NCBI GenBank assembly: GCA_945878555.1
Contig: CAMDWI010000004.1
Location: 156,030-220,029 of the forward strand
DNA: 64,000 bases
Direction: 5' to 3'
Origin: Klebsiella pneumoniae
GTDB taxonomy: Bacteria > Pseudomonadota > Gammaproteobacteria > Eutrophobiales > Eutrophobiaceae
The position numbers were made by a program, and so were the translations under genes. Under the pieces are notes generated by a model, which ran no database searches, was not told the origin of the DNA, and worked only from the letters and a program-made list of their open reading frames with translations. Positions 1 through 9,572 of this stretch are shown in pieces. Positions within the stretch are counted from its first letter, which is position 1. Each line of letters begins with the position of its first letter.

Positions 1-2677
1 TATTGATGATTTCAAACTGTTGACCACGGATTGTGGTCGTTACTGTCGGGGTCATGTCGCCAGTATTGTTAATTTGTGTATCTACCTGCAACTGACCGCC
101 ACCGGAGCTCACACTGCCAGTAACAAGATGAGTTCCGTTCGTCTGCGTGTTACCCTCCAGATTGATCTGTTGCAGCTCAATCCCGAGCTCGGGAATAATA
201 AAGCCGGTATTGCCAACATACAGATTGCCGGACAATTGTGGCTGCGCAATCGTACCCGTCAGTGCCAACGCCATGTTCGCTTTACCGCTGACATCGCTGA
301 TGGCGGGCAGCAGCTCGCTGACAAAGGCAAGGTCATCGACTGTCCAGCGCAATGTGCCGTCCGTCTGGATGGTGGCGTAGTCCCGGGGCAAACTATCAAG
401 ACCGGTCAGTCGCAACTCAGCCTCTATCGATTCCGTGTTTGCAGGTATCCACCCGGGCATGTCTTTACCCGGTGTCAGTGCCAATTTATTAATGGCGGTA
501 TGCCAGGTGGCATTGGCATAGGCGCCCTGTCCCGTCAGATCCAGATGCAACATGTTATTTGCAGCACGGACGCGGTAGATATGGCTGGCCGTATCACCGT
601 CGACATCAAGATTGAAGGTATCTAGTTGATATTCTCCGGTTGTCAGTTTTTGTCCCTCAAAACGGACCCGGATTGTTTCATTGATATCCAGCTCTGCATC
701 AGCACGGTCCAGATTCAACCATGGCGAGTGGATGTTACTCGCTGTGAGTTTGGCGGCTACCTCAGTTTGTGCGGGATAGCCCGAGACCTCGCCGCGGGAG
801 GTGAGTTGACCGGACAATTGTGGATACAACTCCGACAGGTTCGCGGATTGCAGGTCCCATTGCAGCTGACTGGTTTTCCCCAGCGTGCCGTTCAGCGTGA
901 CTGTTGTAGATGCGCTGTTAAAACGGGCCACTTCAATCGTGACCAGGCCGGCGCCCAACCTGAAGGGCATATCCAGTTGCACCGGATACGACCGTACTGT
1001 TCCATCCACCACCAGCGTGTTCATCCGCAATTCCAGTCCGCCAGTGGCATTCGTTAAATCCGCATCCCCTGTTATTGTCAGTGTCCCTGGCCACTCCGGC
1101 CAGTAGTTCCCCGGATCCAGGCTCGTACCGTTGAACTGCAACGACGCCTGTATCGCATTTGACCAGTCCACGGTACCGGTCCCGTTAATGTCACCGATCA
1201 GTGACTGTAAATTGAACGAGTCAATGACACCAGATTGCTGATTTGCCGTACCATTAATGGCAAGCGTAAACGGGGGTAGCAGATCCCGGGTAATACCGGT
1301 ATGCATATTTATACTGTAGTTTTGCGGTGTGCCCGCGACTTCGATGGCGCCATCACGCAACTGGAGTGTTTGCCCCGGCGTCTGGATCAGATTGAGCTGG
1401 TTCCACTTTAAATTCGCGTTCATTGTGGCTGTTGGGCCCGGATTGTCCAGACGCAACTCCCCTGTCAGTCGTCCCTGCTCCAGGTCAAGCGCGAGTATAT
1501 CGACAAGTATCGCCTCCCGGCTCGCGCTACCTTGCGCTTCCCACTGCCCACTCGCCTGATCATTAATATAAAACCCGGAACGGCTGGTGAATAACAGCTG
1601 TTCATCGCCGTATTCAAACCGGGTTTCACCCGTGGTCAACAGCACACTGCTGTCACTGTCTTTAGGCTTGAACCTGATCTGTTGCCAGGACAGGCTGGCG
1701 CTTGCCCCTGAGAATGCAGAATCCAGTCTCGGTAACTGCACTTCAAAACGTGCCCCCAGCTGTTCAAGGACAAAACGGGCATTGCCGGTATTGGCCGTGT
1801 CATCAGGCGCGCCCGCGAGCTCTGCCAGCTGAACCGTTCCCTCTGCACGGGCCGTGCTCATCGTCCCGTTGGCCTGCATCTGGATGGCCAGCGGTTGCGC
1901 TGGTGCAGAATCCGCGTAGGGTGCCGGATTGAAGGCCGGTATCCGCGTGGTCGATGTCCATGCCAGATTTCCCCCCGGATCGGTGATAGTGACCGTCGAT
2001 GTTGCCTGCCATGGAGATGTCAGTGTCGTATTCAGATGTGTGGTGTTGATATCGCCTTTGAGATCAATTGTTCCGGCTGCTTCTGTTGTGTCGGCATAAG
2101 TCCAGTCCAGCGTCAGATGATGTTGCAGTTGTTCATCCAGTTCGATCTGCCCTTCCCCGTCCAGCTGGTAACCCGTGCCAATGACTGTCACCTGTTCTAT
2201 GAAAAGTGTCTGCTGGTCGGTGCGTGCCTGGAAGTCAATCTGGTCAAAAGCGACCACCTTCTTGTCTGCACCGGAGGTAATTTGCAGGCCGTTGCTCCGC
2301 AACTTCCCGAGTGTAATGTCGACAGGCAATGCAGGAAATCGCAGCGCCTTTCGCGGCGACGTAGCCCGTTCACCGGGCAGCAGTGAGATACGCAGTCCAT
2401 CTATCGTGATGGCCTCTAGGTCCAGATGATTCAGCAGCAAGGGCCACGGCTGCCATGTCAGTGTGACCTGGTCTGCCTCGATGATGGAGTCGGCAGTTTC
2501 ATAGTGAATATTGTTCAGCGTAAATCCGTTGTAAATACTGCCGCTGGCGGTCACCCCGTCGGTCAGACCCGGCACCAGTCTGAGTAGCACGGTCAGTCCG
2601 GAGGTTGTATTCAATAGCAGATAACTGCCGGTAAACAGCCCGAGTAGCAGTAAAACCAGGGCAATGCGCCTGTTCAC
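1..2677 (-). CDS. tamB: TamB, inner-membrane translocation/assembly module subunit (3' part cut by window edge)
   Basis: The reading frame stays open on the minus strand from a GTG at 2677 to base 1, about 892 codons without the C-terminal DUF490 end. The first residues form a signal anchor (VNRRIALVLLLLGLF), followed by long runs of amphipathic beta repeats typical of AsmA/TamB proteins that bridge the periplasm. The start overlaps the tamA stop in a GTGA tetranucleotide, so the two genes are translationally coupled. TamA and TamB together help insert outer-membrane proteins and move lipids between membranes. The identification rests on order, coupling, signal anchor and repeat character; the diagnostic C-terminus lies outside the window. 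Confidence 0.85.
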   Translation of the reverse strand, partial: MNRRIALVLLLLGLFTGSYLLLNTTSGLTVLLRLVPGLTDGVTASGSIYNGFTLNNIHYETADSIIEADQVTLTWQPWPLLLNHLDLEAITIDGLRISLLPGERATSPRKALRFPALPVDITLGKLRSNGLQITSGADKKVVAFDQIDFQARTDQQTLFIEQVTVIGTGYQLDGEGQIELDEQLQHHLTLDWTYADTTEAAGTIDLKGDINTTHLNTTLTSPWQATSTVTITDPGGNLAWTSTTRIPAFNPAPYADSAPAQPLAIQMQANGTMSTARAEGTVQLAELAGAPDDTANTGNARFVLEQLGARFEVQLPRLDSAFSGASASLSWQQIRFKPKDSDSSVLLTTGETRFEYGDEQLLFTSRSGFYINDQASGQWEAQGSASREAILVDILALDLEQGRLTGELRLDNPGPTATMNANLKWNQLNLIQTPGQTLQLRDGAIEVAGTPQNYSINMHTGITRDLLPPFTLAINGTANQQSGVIDSFNLQSLIGDINGTGTVDWSNAIQASLQFNGTSLDPGNYWPEWPGTLTITGDADLTNATGGLELRMNTLVVDGTVRSYPVQLDMPFRLGAGLVTIEVARFNSASTTVTLNGTLGKTSQLQWDLQSANLSELYPQLSGQLTSRGEVSGYPAQTEVAAKLTASNIHSPWLNLDRADAELDINETIRVRFEGQKLTTGEYQLDTFNLDVDGDTASHIYRVRAANNMLHLDLTGQGAYANATWHTAINKLALTPGKDMPGWIPANTESIEAELRLTGLDSLPRDYATIQTDGTLRWTVDDLAFVSELLPAISDVSGKANMALALTGTIAQPQLSGNLYVGNTGFIIPELGIELQQINLEGNTQTNGTHLVTGSVSSGGGQLQVDTQINNTGDMTPTVTTTIRGQQFEIIN

Positions 2678-4413
2678 AGATCAGGCCCGATATTCAGATG
2701 CAAGCGGAAGGGTATATCGTTCTCCGAAATCCCGGCCGCCACGTCGACACGTAGCTGGCCTACCGGCGTCATCCAGCGCAGACCAACGCCGGTACTGTAG
2801 ACGAAGTGATCCGAGAAATCATTGTACGCGTTACCAAAATCACTGAACGCGGCCACTGCCCATTTGTCAGTTAAGGTATGTTCGTACTCGATACTGCCTA
2901 CGGACAGAAACTTTCCGCCGATGACTTCGCCCTCGGCATTGACCGGTCCGAGCTGCTGCACGGCAAACCCGCGTATGCTGTTATCGCCGCCGGCAAAAAA
3001 ACGTATCGAGGCGGGTAATTCAGCAAACTCAGGCACGTAGGAGGCGCCAAGTTCGCCGCGTGTTATCAGCCTGCCCCGCTCCCCTGCCGGTCTGATATAT
3101 TTGCCGCTGATGCTGGTCTGGAGAAAGGTCATATCGGAAATGGCACCCTTTAGCGCACCTTTCACGCTGAAATTCAAACGATAGCCGGACCGGGCATAAA
3201 ACGACGAATCACTGGAGGATTTCCAGTAGCTGAGTTCCGGTGTCAACAGACGGGTATCATCGCCCTCATCGGCGACCTTGAAAGATTCAAACTGGTATAT
3301 CAGGCTGGCCGTTTCGTTCCAGCCCCTGAAAATCCGTCCCTGACGGACACCCACGCGGAATGCATCACTGATACTGGTATCGGTCTTTTCCGTCGACAGA
3401 GATGAAATCAGATCCAGTTCGGCGCCGTTGCCTCGAAAATCAGGCATCGCATACGCGCCGGTGATGTCACTCGCAGATGTCGACAGGCGCAGGTCCGTAT
3501 TCAGGCGATGGCCGCGACGATTGATATAACGGTTGTCCCAGGACCCTACCAGTCTTGGCCCACTGTCCGTGCCATAACCGGCACCGACGCGCAGCGAATT
3601 TTTCGGACGCGGTGTCAGTGTGACGGTGATCGGGATGTGGTAATCCACGGCATCTTCCTGCGAGGCATGCACAATCGCTTCTTCAAAATAATTACTGTCA
3701 CGCAGGTTTTGCCCCAGCACAATCAGCTGGTTTGCATCATACGGGGCGCCATTTTCAAAGGGGATGTAACGTTCCAGTATGTCACGGTTTATCACCGTAT
3801 CCGGGATATTGACCTGGCCAAACAGATACCGTTTGCCCGTATCCAGCCGCAGGTCAATCTGTGCCGTGTTATCTGAATTGTTGATTGCGACGGTATGAGT
3901 GCTAAAAATCGCATCCAGATAACCCCGTTCGCCCGCAAGATTGATTAGCCTGCGTTTTCCGGATTCATAAAGCGTATGATCAAACGTCTTTCCGACAGAC
4001 AAAGGGTAGTCGCGAACTGTCTGGTTCAACAAGGGATCTGCCTGCCCCTCACCTGCGAGTTCAAGCCGCAAGACCTTGATGACGACGGGCGAACCCTGGG
4101 TAATGGTAAAGTCGGCTATCCAGTTATCGCCTTGCTGCGTGAGAGAGTCCTTAATCTCATGCTGGTAATAGCCTTTGGACTTCAGAAAATCCGCTATTTC
4201 AGTGACAGAGCGCAGGTACAGGGCGCGAATACTGGCATCTGATACGGCATGCTGAAGGTTGGTTGAGCGAGTCAGGGCCAGTAGTGGTATCAATTCGGCC
4301 CTCAATTGATCATCCACGCCCGTGACCTGCACGGTGACCCCGGCGTCTGCCCTGGCAACGAAGATGAAGATGCCTGACAAGACAAGCAATGATGCGAGAA
4401 ACCTGTTTTTCAT
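2674..4413 (-). CDS. tamA: TamA, Omp85-family outer-membrane assembly protein
   Basis: This 579-residue protein starts with a signal peptide ending near ARADA (about residue 24). POTRA-like domains follow to about residue 270, then a 16-strand-type barrel. Two Omp85 landmarks are visible: the loop-6 motif SIRGF within FFAGGDNSIRGF, and the strand motif FSDFGNAYN. Length and order (tamA then tamB, GTGA overlap) fit the TamA family rather than BamA, which is longer and sits with skp/lpx genes. It should act in the outer membrane with TamB. No terminator separates it from tamB. Confidence 0.92.
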   Translation of the reverse strand: MKNRFLASLLVLSGIFIFVARADAGVTVQVTGVDDQLRAELIPLLALTRSTNLQHAVSDASIRALYLRSVTEIADFLKSKGYYQHEIKDSLTQQGDNWIADFTITQGSPVVIKVLRLELAGEGQADPLLNQTVRDYPLSVGKTFDHTLYESGKRRLINLAGERGYLDAIFSTHTVAINNSDNTAQIDLRLDTGKRYLFGQVNIPDTVINRDILERYIPFENGAPYDANQLIVLGQNLRDSNYFEEAIVHASQEDAVDYHIPITVTLTPRPKNSLRVGAGYGTDSGPRLVGSWDNRYINRRGHRLNTDLRLSTSASDITGAYAMPDFRGNGAELDLISSLSTEKTDTSISDAFRVGVRQGRIFRGWNETASLIYQFESFKVADEGDDTRLLTPELSYWKSSSDSSFYARSGYRLNFSVKGALKGAISDMTFLQTSISGKYIRPAGERGRLITRGELGASYVPEFAELPASIRFFAGGDNSIRGFAVQQLGPVNAEGEVIGGKFLSVGSIEYEHTLTDKWAVAAFSDFGNAYNDFSDHFVYSTGVGLRWMTPVGQLRVDVAAGISENDIPFRLHLNIGPDL

Positions 4414-4487
4414 TCCGTTACATTACTATCCGGAAATAATAAGTTCAGTGTGGTTGCACTCGAATGGACAACACTTGACCCGGGTTT

Positions 4488-5435
4488 TCAGGTATTACCC
4501 CAGTCTATCAGGCGTTGCAGGTGTTTCCTGAATGTTTGTGCCTGGTTACCGCCGAGCAAGGCCAGGGCGTCTTTCTCATGCTGGCGTACGAGCTCCCAGA
4601 GTATGACGGCCTTGTCGAGCCCCGGACCTGTCAGCGTGACACTGCCCTCGCCCTTGATGTTCAACAGTCCCCGCGTTTGCATATCGACCAGTATTGCTTC
4701 GGTCTCTGTGCGGGGAATCTGGATTTTGCGACTCAATTCACCGGCATCATGGTGTCCGGGCTCGTTTAGCAGGATCAGTAATCTGGCCTCATACTTATTG
4801 TCGACCACCTCGTTTTGCCGGGCCTCAAACCGTTCCTGATAGGTATGTATCGCCTGTACCAGTAATGTATACAGATTACTTTTTGTTCCGGTTTCCTCCG
4901 GTGGAGTCAGTCCTTTACCCGTGGTACTGTCCGGGAGAGGCAGAGACATGGCATAACTGCCCTGGTGATACAGCAAGGCCTCCTTGCCGGTGGTTTCCAA
5001 CTGTTCGACCTCACCGATAAATACATGGTGATCACCCGCGAGGTAGGAATTAACGACCCGGCATTGTAGCCAGGTGACACAACCGTCAAGTAGCGGCGCC
5101 CCGGCGTTGCCCGACCGGTAGTTGATCGATACAAACTTGTCTTTCTGCTTACGCGCAAAATGACGGGAGAGATCCTGCTGATCGGCCGCCAGTATATTCA
5201 CGGCGAAATAACCGGCGTTGCGGAAAACGGCCAGGCTGTCAGAGCTGTTGGAAAGACACCATAAAATCAGTGGCGGGTCGAGTGATACAGAGGTAAAACT
5301 GTTGGCGGTCAGTCCAACCAGTTCCCCGGTGTCGGATCGGGCTGTTACCACAGTTATACCCGTAGCAAAGGTACCCAGCGCCTGGCGGTATTCTCCTGAC
5401 TGGAACGGGGGCTGGTGAGTCATCTTTTCCATCAT
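4488..5435 (-). CDS. Flavin reductase domain fused to a MarR-like winged helix
   Basis: Residues about 10-170 match the flavin reductase (DIM6/NTAB) fold, including GTFATGITVVTA and LTANSFTSVSLDPPLILW. Residues about 185-315 look like a MarR winged-helix domain (EARLLILLNEPGHHDAGELSRK, then IPRTETEAILVDMQTRGLL). The same arrangement is known from the reductase component C1 of p-hydroxyphenylacetate 3-hydroxylase, where the MarR-like part senses the aromatic substrate. By analogy this protein would supply reduced flavin to a partner monooxygenase, gated by an effector. No monooxygenase gene lies next to it, so the partner and effector are unknown. It is transcribed divergently from lpxL. Confidence 0.8.
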   Translation of the reverse strand: MMEKMTHQPPFQSGEYRQALGTFATGITVVTARSDTGELVGLTANSFTSVSLDPPLILWCLSNSSDSLAVFRNAGYFAVNILAADQQDLSRHFARKQKDKFVSINYRSGNAGAPLLDGCVTWLQCRVVNSYLAGDHHVFIGEVEQLETTGKEALLYHQGSYAMSLPLPDSTTGKGLTPPEETGTKSNLYTLLVQAIHTYQERFEARQNEVVDNKYEARLLILLNEPGHHDAGELSRKIQIPRTETEAILVDMQTRGLLNIKGEGSVTLTGPGLDKAVILWELVRQHEKDALALLGGNQAQTFRKHLQRLIDWGNT

Positions 5436-5528
5436 ACTCTGGTGGGTCTGTTTAAATAAAATAGATTGCCAGAATAATATAACTATATAATTCTACATAT
5501 TATTTTTTTCCCTATACGGCAAACCCTG

Positions 5529-6461
5529 GTGGCAAACAGCGTAATCACCCGATGGCGGTATCAAGGCGAGGCCATGCTGGTCAGACTCGTCTATGACCTG
5601 TGTGGTCTGTTTCCGCTATCGCTCACATCGTCAGCAGCGGGTACGTTTGCCGCCACGGTGGGACCGCTGTTTTCCCGAACCAATATTGCGCGGCGAAATC
5701 TGGCACGTGCCATCCCCGGGCTGGATGAGGCCGAACGTCATACCATCATAAAAAACATGTGGGACAATGTGGGCCGTACCTTTGTTGAATATCCTGCCGT
5801 GGCCTCGATGGATCAATCCGGTATCCGCCATCTGGCTGAGCTGAAGGGCATTGAGCATATCCGGGCGGCCGACAAGGCTGGTAAAGGCAGTATTTTTTTT
5901 ACCGGGCATCTGGGCAATTTCGAGGTCGGTCCCCGGCTGTTTGCTGCACATGGTTTCCCGCTGCATGTTGTTTACCGTCATAGCAACAACCCGGGTCTGA
6001 ATAACCTGATCCACACACTGCGAAATCGTTATCTGGCCGGCTCGATCCCGAAAGGCAAGGCTGGCGCGCGTCAGATGATTAATATATTAAAATCCGGTGG
6101 TCGTATCGGTATAATGCTGGACCAGAAAATGAATGACGGCATACCTGTCCCTTTTTTTGGTATGGACGCCATGACGGCCCCTGCTGTGGCCAGGCTTGCC
6201 CTGAAGTTTGGATGTCAGGTATTACCGACCAGGATTATCCGCACGGAAGGAACCCGACACAAAGTCATAGTATATCCCCCGATAGTCGTCACGGACACGG
6301 GTGATATGCATCGGGACGTACTGGCAATAATGCGTAATATTAATTCAATACTGGAAGGCTGGATTCGGGAATATCCCGGACAATGGTTCTGGTTGCATAA
6401 CCGCTGGCCGGATGCAAAAAAGCAGTCCGACCAGTCAGACGATGAGGTACAAGATGAGTGA
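5529..6461 (+). CDS. LpxL/HtrB-type lipid A acyltransferase
   Basis: This 310-residue protein belongs to the lysophospholipid acyltransferase superfamily. The catalytic H-X4-E motif is seen as GHLGNFE (His127, Glu132), and RNLARAIP is a typical early motif of LpxL/LpxM. It should transfer a secondary acyl chain onto lipid A at the inner membrane. The start given is a GTG with no convincing ribosome-binding site. An in-frame ATG at 5574, preceded by aaggcgag, would give a protein 15 residues shorter. The last codons overlap the next gene by 8 bases, so the two are probably co-transcribed. LpxL versus LpxM cannot be settled by eye. Confidence 0.85.
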   Translation: MANSVITRWRYQGEAMLVRLVYDLCGLFPLSLTSSAAGTFAATVGPLFSRTNIARRNLARAIPGLDEAERHTIIKNMWDNVGRTFVEYPAVASMDQSGIRHLAELKGIEHIRAADKAGKGSIFFTGHLGNFEVGPRLFAAHGFPLHVVYRHSNNPGLNNLIHTLRNRYLAGSIPKGKAGARQMINILKSGGRIGIMLDQKMNDGIPVPFFGMDAMTAPAVARLALKFGCQVLPTRIIRTEGTRHKVIVYPPIVVTDTGDMHRDVLAIMRNINSILEGWIREYPGQWFWLHNRWPDAKKQSDQSDDEVQDE

Positions 6462-6855
6462 TACAACAACCTGGGTGGTCCTGACAGACGGCAATTATAT
6501 CAAGATCATGTTTAATAATGCGCGTGGTGGCGATTTAAAAACGCTACGTGACGGTGATTTTGAGCATACCAGTGTAATTGCCTACAAGATGGTGACCCGG
6601 CAACGTGCGCTGACACAAAACAGTGCAGAAACGGAAACCGGTTATTTCCTGAAGCTACTGGCCGATTTTCTGGTCAATCAGCTGGAATCAGCTGCGTATG
6701 CCAGCCTGGTGCTGGTTGGACCGGCAAATATTATTGATACGCTGCAACAGAAACTGCCGAAACAGGTGACTGATTGCATTACAGCCAGTGTTAAAGAGGA
6801 TTGTTTGTTATACAGCCAGGATACGTTACAACAAAAACTGGCCGGCAAGTACTGA
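6454..6855 (+). CDS. Host-attachment-like protein (baeRF/eRF1-domain family)
   Basis: I start this 133-residue protein at the ATG at 6454, inside the ATGAGTGA overlap with the lpxL stop, because the family begins with TTWVVLTDGNYIKI-like sequence; an upstream in-frame ATG at 6412 lies deep inside lpxL. The N-terminus and the LVLVGPANIIDTLQQKLP segment fit the 'protein required for attachment to host cells' family (AtsE-like), whose fold relates to bacterial archaeo-eRF1 domains. Its biochemical role is unknown in most bacteria. It looks soluble, with no signal peptide. Confidence 0.7.
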   Translation: MSDTTTWVVLTDGNYIKIMFNNARGGDLKTLRDGDFEHTSVIAYKMVTRQRALTQNSAETETGYFLKLLADFLVNQLESAAYASLVLVGPANIIDTLQQKLPKQVTDCITASVKEDCLLYSQDTLQQKLAGKY

Positions 6856-6869
6856 GCCTGATCGGGGGT

Positions 6870-7178
6870 TTATTCCCCCGTATCCTCAGCCACAGTCCCG
6901 GTCTCCCCGGCTGCCGGTTTACCAAAGTTTTTCGCCAGATAACTGACGACAGTCCCGACCTGGTCTTCTGGTAACGGTGCACCCAGCGACAACATCATCG
7001 TAACGGTATATTGCCATTGTGCCTCGGTACGCTGGCTGCCGGTCACAATATTCAGCTCATGACACTGATTGCAGGTCTCGGCGACAATCTCTCTCCCCTC
7101 ACCTTCTGGTAATGACTGTGCGCGGGCGATACTGCCTGAGAGTATGGAGACAGCGAGTAGATACAGGTATAAGCGCAT
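6870..7178 (-). CDS. Small periplasmic cytochrome c-like protein
   Basis: The 102-residue product has a signal peptide (cleavage near SIARAQS) and one haem-attachment motif, CNQCH (residues 36-40). No obvious axial methionine lies at the usual distance; TMMLSLG is the only methionine-rich segment. The mature part is about 80 residues, short for a class I cytochrome c. It resembles the small single-haem domains found beside quinoprotein or PSD-type oxidases. It faces away from the amidohydrolase gene, and they may share a control region. Electron-transfer partners are unknown. Confidence 0.75.
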   Translation of the reverse strand: MRLYLYLLAVSILSGSIARAQSLPEGEGREIVAETCNQCHELNIVTGSQRTEAQWQYTVTMMLSLGAPLPEDQVGTVVSYLAKNFGKPAAGETGTVAEDTGE

Positions 7179-7359
7179 CCTGATTGGTCCTTTTTATTAG
7201 GTTGGATTTCAGTCAGAGCGTATTATTACAGCATACAGCTCCTCCGGGAAGTGAATCGATAATCTTGACAATTTCCTGTCAGACGCATAAGGTTTTTTAT
7301 GTATCCCGGTATCCACTACGGGGTGTGATCAGCCGTTTTCTTCCTCGGGGGTAACTATT

Positions 7360-9321
7360 ATGAAGTTTGGCAGTTTGTCTCATCTGTTCGTTGGTCGTCT
7401 GGCCACCATTACATTTTTATCCGCACTGTCAGTCGGCGCCTATGCGGCCAAGGCACCGTATGCGGATACCGTTATCCTGAACGGCAAGGTCATCACCGCT
7501 GATTCGGACAATCCGGCAGAGGTCACCATTACCGAGGCAATTGCTGTTACCAATGACAAGATCGTGGCCGTGGGTAAAACCGAGGACATCCGCAAGCTGG
7601 TCGGCGACTGGACCGAGGTTATTGATGCCAAGGGCAACTCCGTCATCCCAGGATTGATTGATACACACAATCACCTGTATGAACATACGCTCGATTTTGA
7701 ATGGTCCTTAAAGGCCATCCCGGAGATGCAGGAAATCCGTCTTAATGTGCCGGAGAACGAGGATTTTGCTGCCTATGTAGAGAAGGCCATCAAGGCCCGT
7801 GCCGCACAAATTCCAAAGGGTAACTGGATCCGGGTGGCCGTACGCCCTGCCGATACCGCTGTCGCGGCATTTGGTACCACCCTGACCCGCAAGTCGCTGG
7901 ACGCGATTACCCCGGATCATCCCGCCTATATCACCACGCGAGGCGGGTCTGTGGTCAATAGCCGTACCATTGCCGAGTTTGAACAGTTTTACGGTAACCG
8001 CATGCCGGAGGACTACTGGCTGGTCGACCGGGAAACGGGTACGTCCGGTGAATATAATGACTTTGACCGTTGCGCCAAGATAGACATTATCAATCTGCAG
8101 GCAGGCAGCTTTGACAGGTACATCAAGGGCTATATGGAAACGATGCAGATCAACGCCCAGATCGGTGTCACCTCGTACAGCACCCATTTACAGTGCGAAG
8201 GTGGCTTTAGCGCCTCTGCCCACCTTGATCGTAACGACCTGATGCCGATACGTCTGGCCTGGAACCATCGCTGGTGGCAACCGTTCAGCGACAAGATCCG
8301 CGAATCCTATCGTCGCATCGGCGACTGGACCGGTTATGGTTCGGATTTCATGTGGAGCACCGGTAGCAGCGTCGGCGGTCTGGATGCCGGTGGTGTGGGC
8401 TGGTGTTCAACCATTCCGGCAAAAGATGACATCAAGGCACGCGAGCAGTGCCCTGGCCTGTTACCCGGTATGACAATCGATGGTATCAGCGACGATAACA
8501 GCGCCCCGAACCGCAAGCGTCGAACCGAACATCTGGATACGCTGGCCCAACTGGCCGGTGAAAACCGCCTGAGCAGCATCCCGGGCTGGCATGTGGCCGG
8601 TGACGGTGCGCTGGAGGTCATGTTCCAGACCTACCGTAGACATATGTCAGATGACCGTATTCGTGACCTGCGTACAGCGGCAGACCATTGTTTTGGTGTC
8701 AAACCGGAACAGATCCAGATGGCAGCTCGTCTGGGACATACCTTCTCCTGTAATTTTGATACCGAGAATACCAAGATTATCGAGGAAGATTACGGCACCG
8801 AATATCTGACGATGAACGCACCGGTAGCCAGTATGTTAAAGGCCGGAGTCAATGTCGTTATCAGCACGTTCGGCAGTTATGGCAAGGTGCGTAACTCCCC
8901 GTTTGAAGATGCTGCCAACTGGTTGACACGTATTGATGACAATGGCGATGCCTGGGGTGTACCTGAAGAGGCCGTGCCGGATCGGATGAGCATGTTGCTG
9001 ATGATGACCCGATATGGTGCCCGCCCGGTCTGGAAAGAACATGCGATAGGCTCGCTCGAAAAAGGCAAGCTGGCTGACATCGTTATCCTCAACGGCGATT
9101 TCATGACCGTCCCGGTCAAGGAAATGGATCAACTGACCTCCGTCATGACCATGATAGGCGGCAAGATCAATTACGAAGCCCCGGAACTGCGTGGCAACAC
9201 CTTCCGCTTTAACCATGAAACCGTCGACTGGACCATTGAGATGAAAACCCCAACGACAGCCTGGCGCTGGAAAGATACACCGGTCGTCCCGCCTTTCCTT
9301 AACGGGGCAAATGGTTACTAG
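7360..9321 (+). CDS. Exported amidohydrolase, YtcJ-like (Amidohydro_3)
   Basis: The 653-residue protein has a signal peptide (cleavage near AYAAKAPY), a small N-terminal beta domain (TVILNGKVITAD) and the metal-binding signature PGLIDTHNHLYEH (His103 and His105). The C-terminal segment IGSLEKGKLADIVILNGDF is standard for the amidohydrolase superfamily. Such enzymes hydrolyse amide or related bonds with one or two metal ions; the substrate cannot be read from sequence. A close paralog is cut by the right edge of the window and shares PEEAVPDR, LLMMTR and the C-terminal TSLWRW-like ending (TTAWRW here). A strong terminator follows. Confidence 0.85.
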   Translation: MKFGSLSHLFVGRLATITFLSALSVGAYAAKAPYADTVILNGKVITADSDNPAEVTITEAIAVTNDKIVAVGKTEDIRKLVGDWTEVIDAKGNSVIPGLIDTHNHLYEHTLDFEWSLKAIPEMQEIRLNVPENEDFAAYVEKAIKARAAQIPKGNWIRVAVRPADTAVAAFGTTLTRKSLDAITPDHPAYITTRGGSVVNSRTIAEFEQFYGNRMPEDYWLVDRETGTSGEYNDFDRCAKIDIINLQAGSFDRYIKGYMETMQINAQIGVTSYSTHLQCEGGFSASAHLDRNDLMPIRLAWNHRWWQPFSDKIRESYRRIGDWTGYGSDFMWSTGSSVGGLDAGGVGWCSTIPAKDDIKAREQCPGLLPGMTIDGISDDNSAPNRKRRTEHLDTLAQLAGENRLSSIPGWHVAGDGALEVMFQTYRRHMSDDRIRDLRTAADHCFGVKPEQIQMAARLGHTFSCNFDTENTKIIEEDYGTEYLTMNAPVASMLKAGVNVVISTFGSYGKVRNSPFEDAANWLTRIDDNGDAWGVPEEAVPDRMSMLLMMTRYGARPVWKEHAIGSLEKGKLADIVILNGDFMTVPVKEMDQLTSVMTMIGGKINYEAPELRGNTFRFNHETVDWTIEMKTPTTAWRWKDTPVVPPFLNGANGY

Positions 9322-9345
9322 ACGTAGTTGTCATTAGTAATAAAT

Positions 9346-9372
9346 AAAAAAGGGCCGAAAGGCCCTTTTTTA
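9346..9372 (+). terminator. Rho-independent terminator after the amidohydrolase
   Basis: GGGCC, loop GAAA, GGCCC, flanked by an A-run on the left and a T-run on the right. Because of both runs it could work in either direction. Confidence 0.85.
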
Positions 9373-9572
9373 TTACTGCCCTGCTTGTCTACTATGTGGC
9401 TTGATTATATGTCCGTAAAATCCCGGTTAGAACCTTCCGCGATTTTTTAGAAAGGTGTCTGGATCGCCCGATTTCAGGGTATCGAAACGTATATTGATAA
9501 ATGTCATGGCGTATGCTAAAAGCCTGACTGGGAAGGGTGGTTTCTCTTGAACTTATCTGTTGGGAGGGGGGA

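Noticed and set aside
20..1106. Long + strand reading frames at the left edge
   Set aside because: They lie antisense to tamB, whose minus-strand frame is open from 2677 to base 1 with signal anchor and coupling to tamA.
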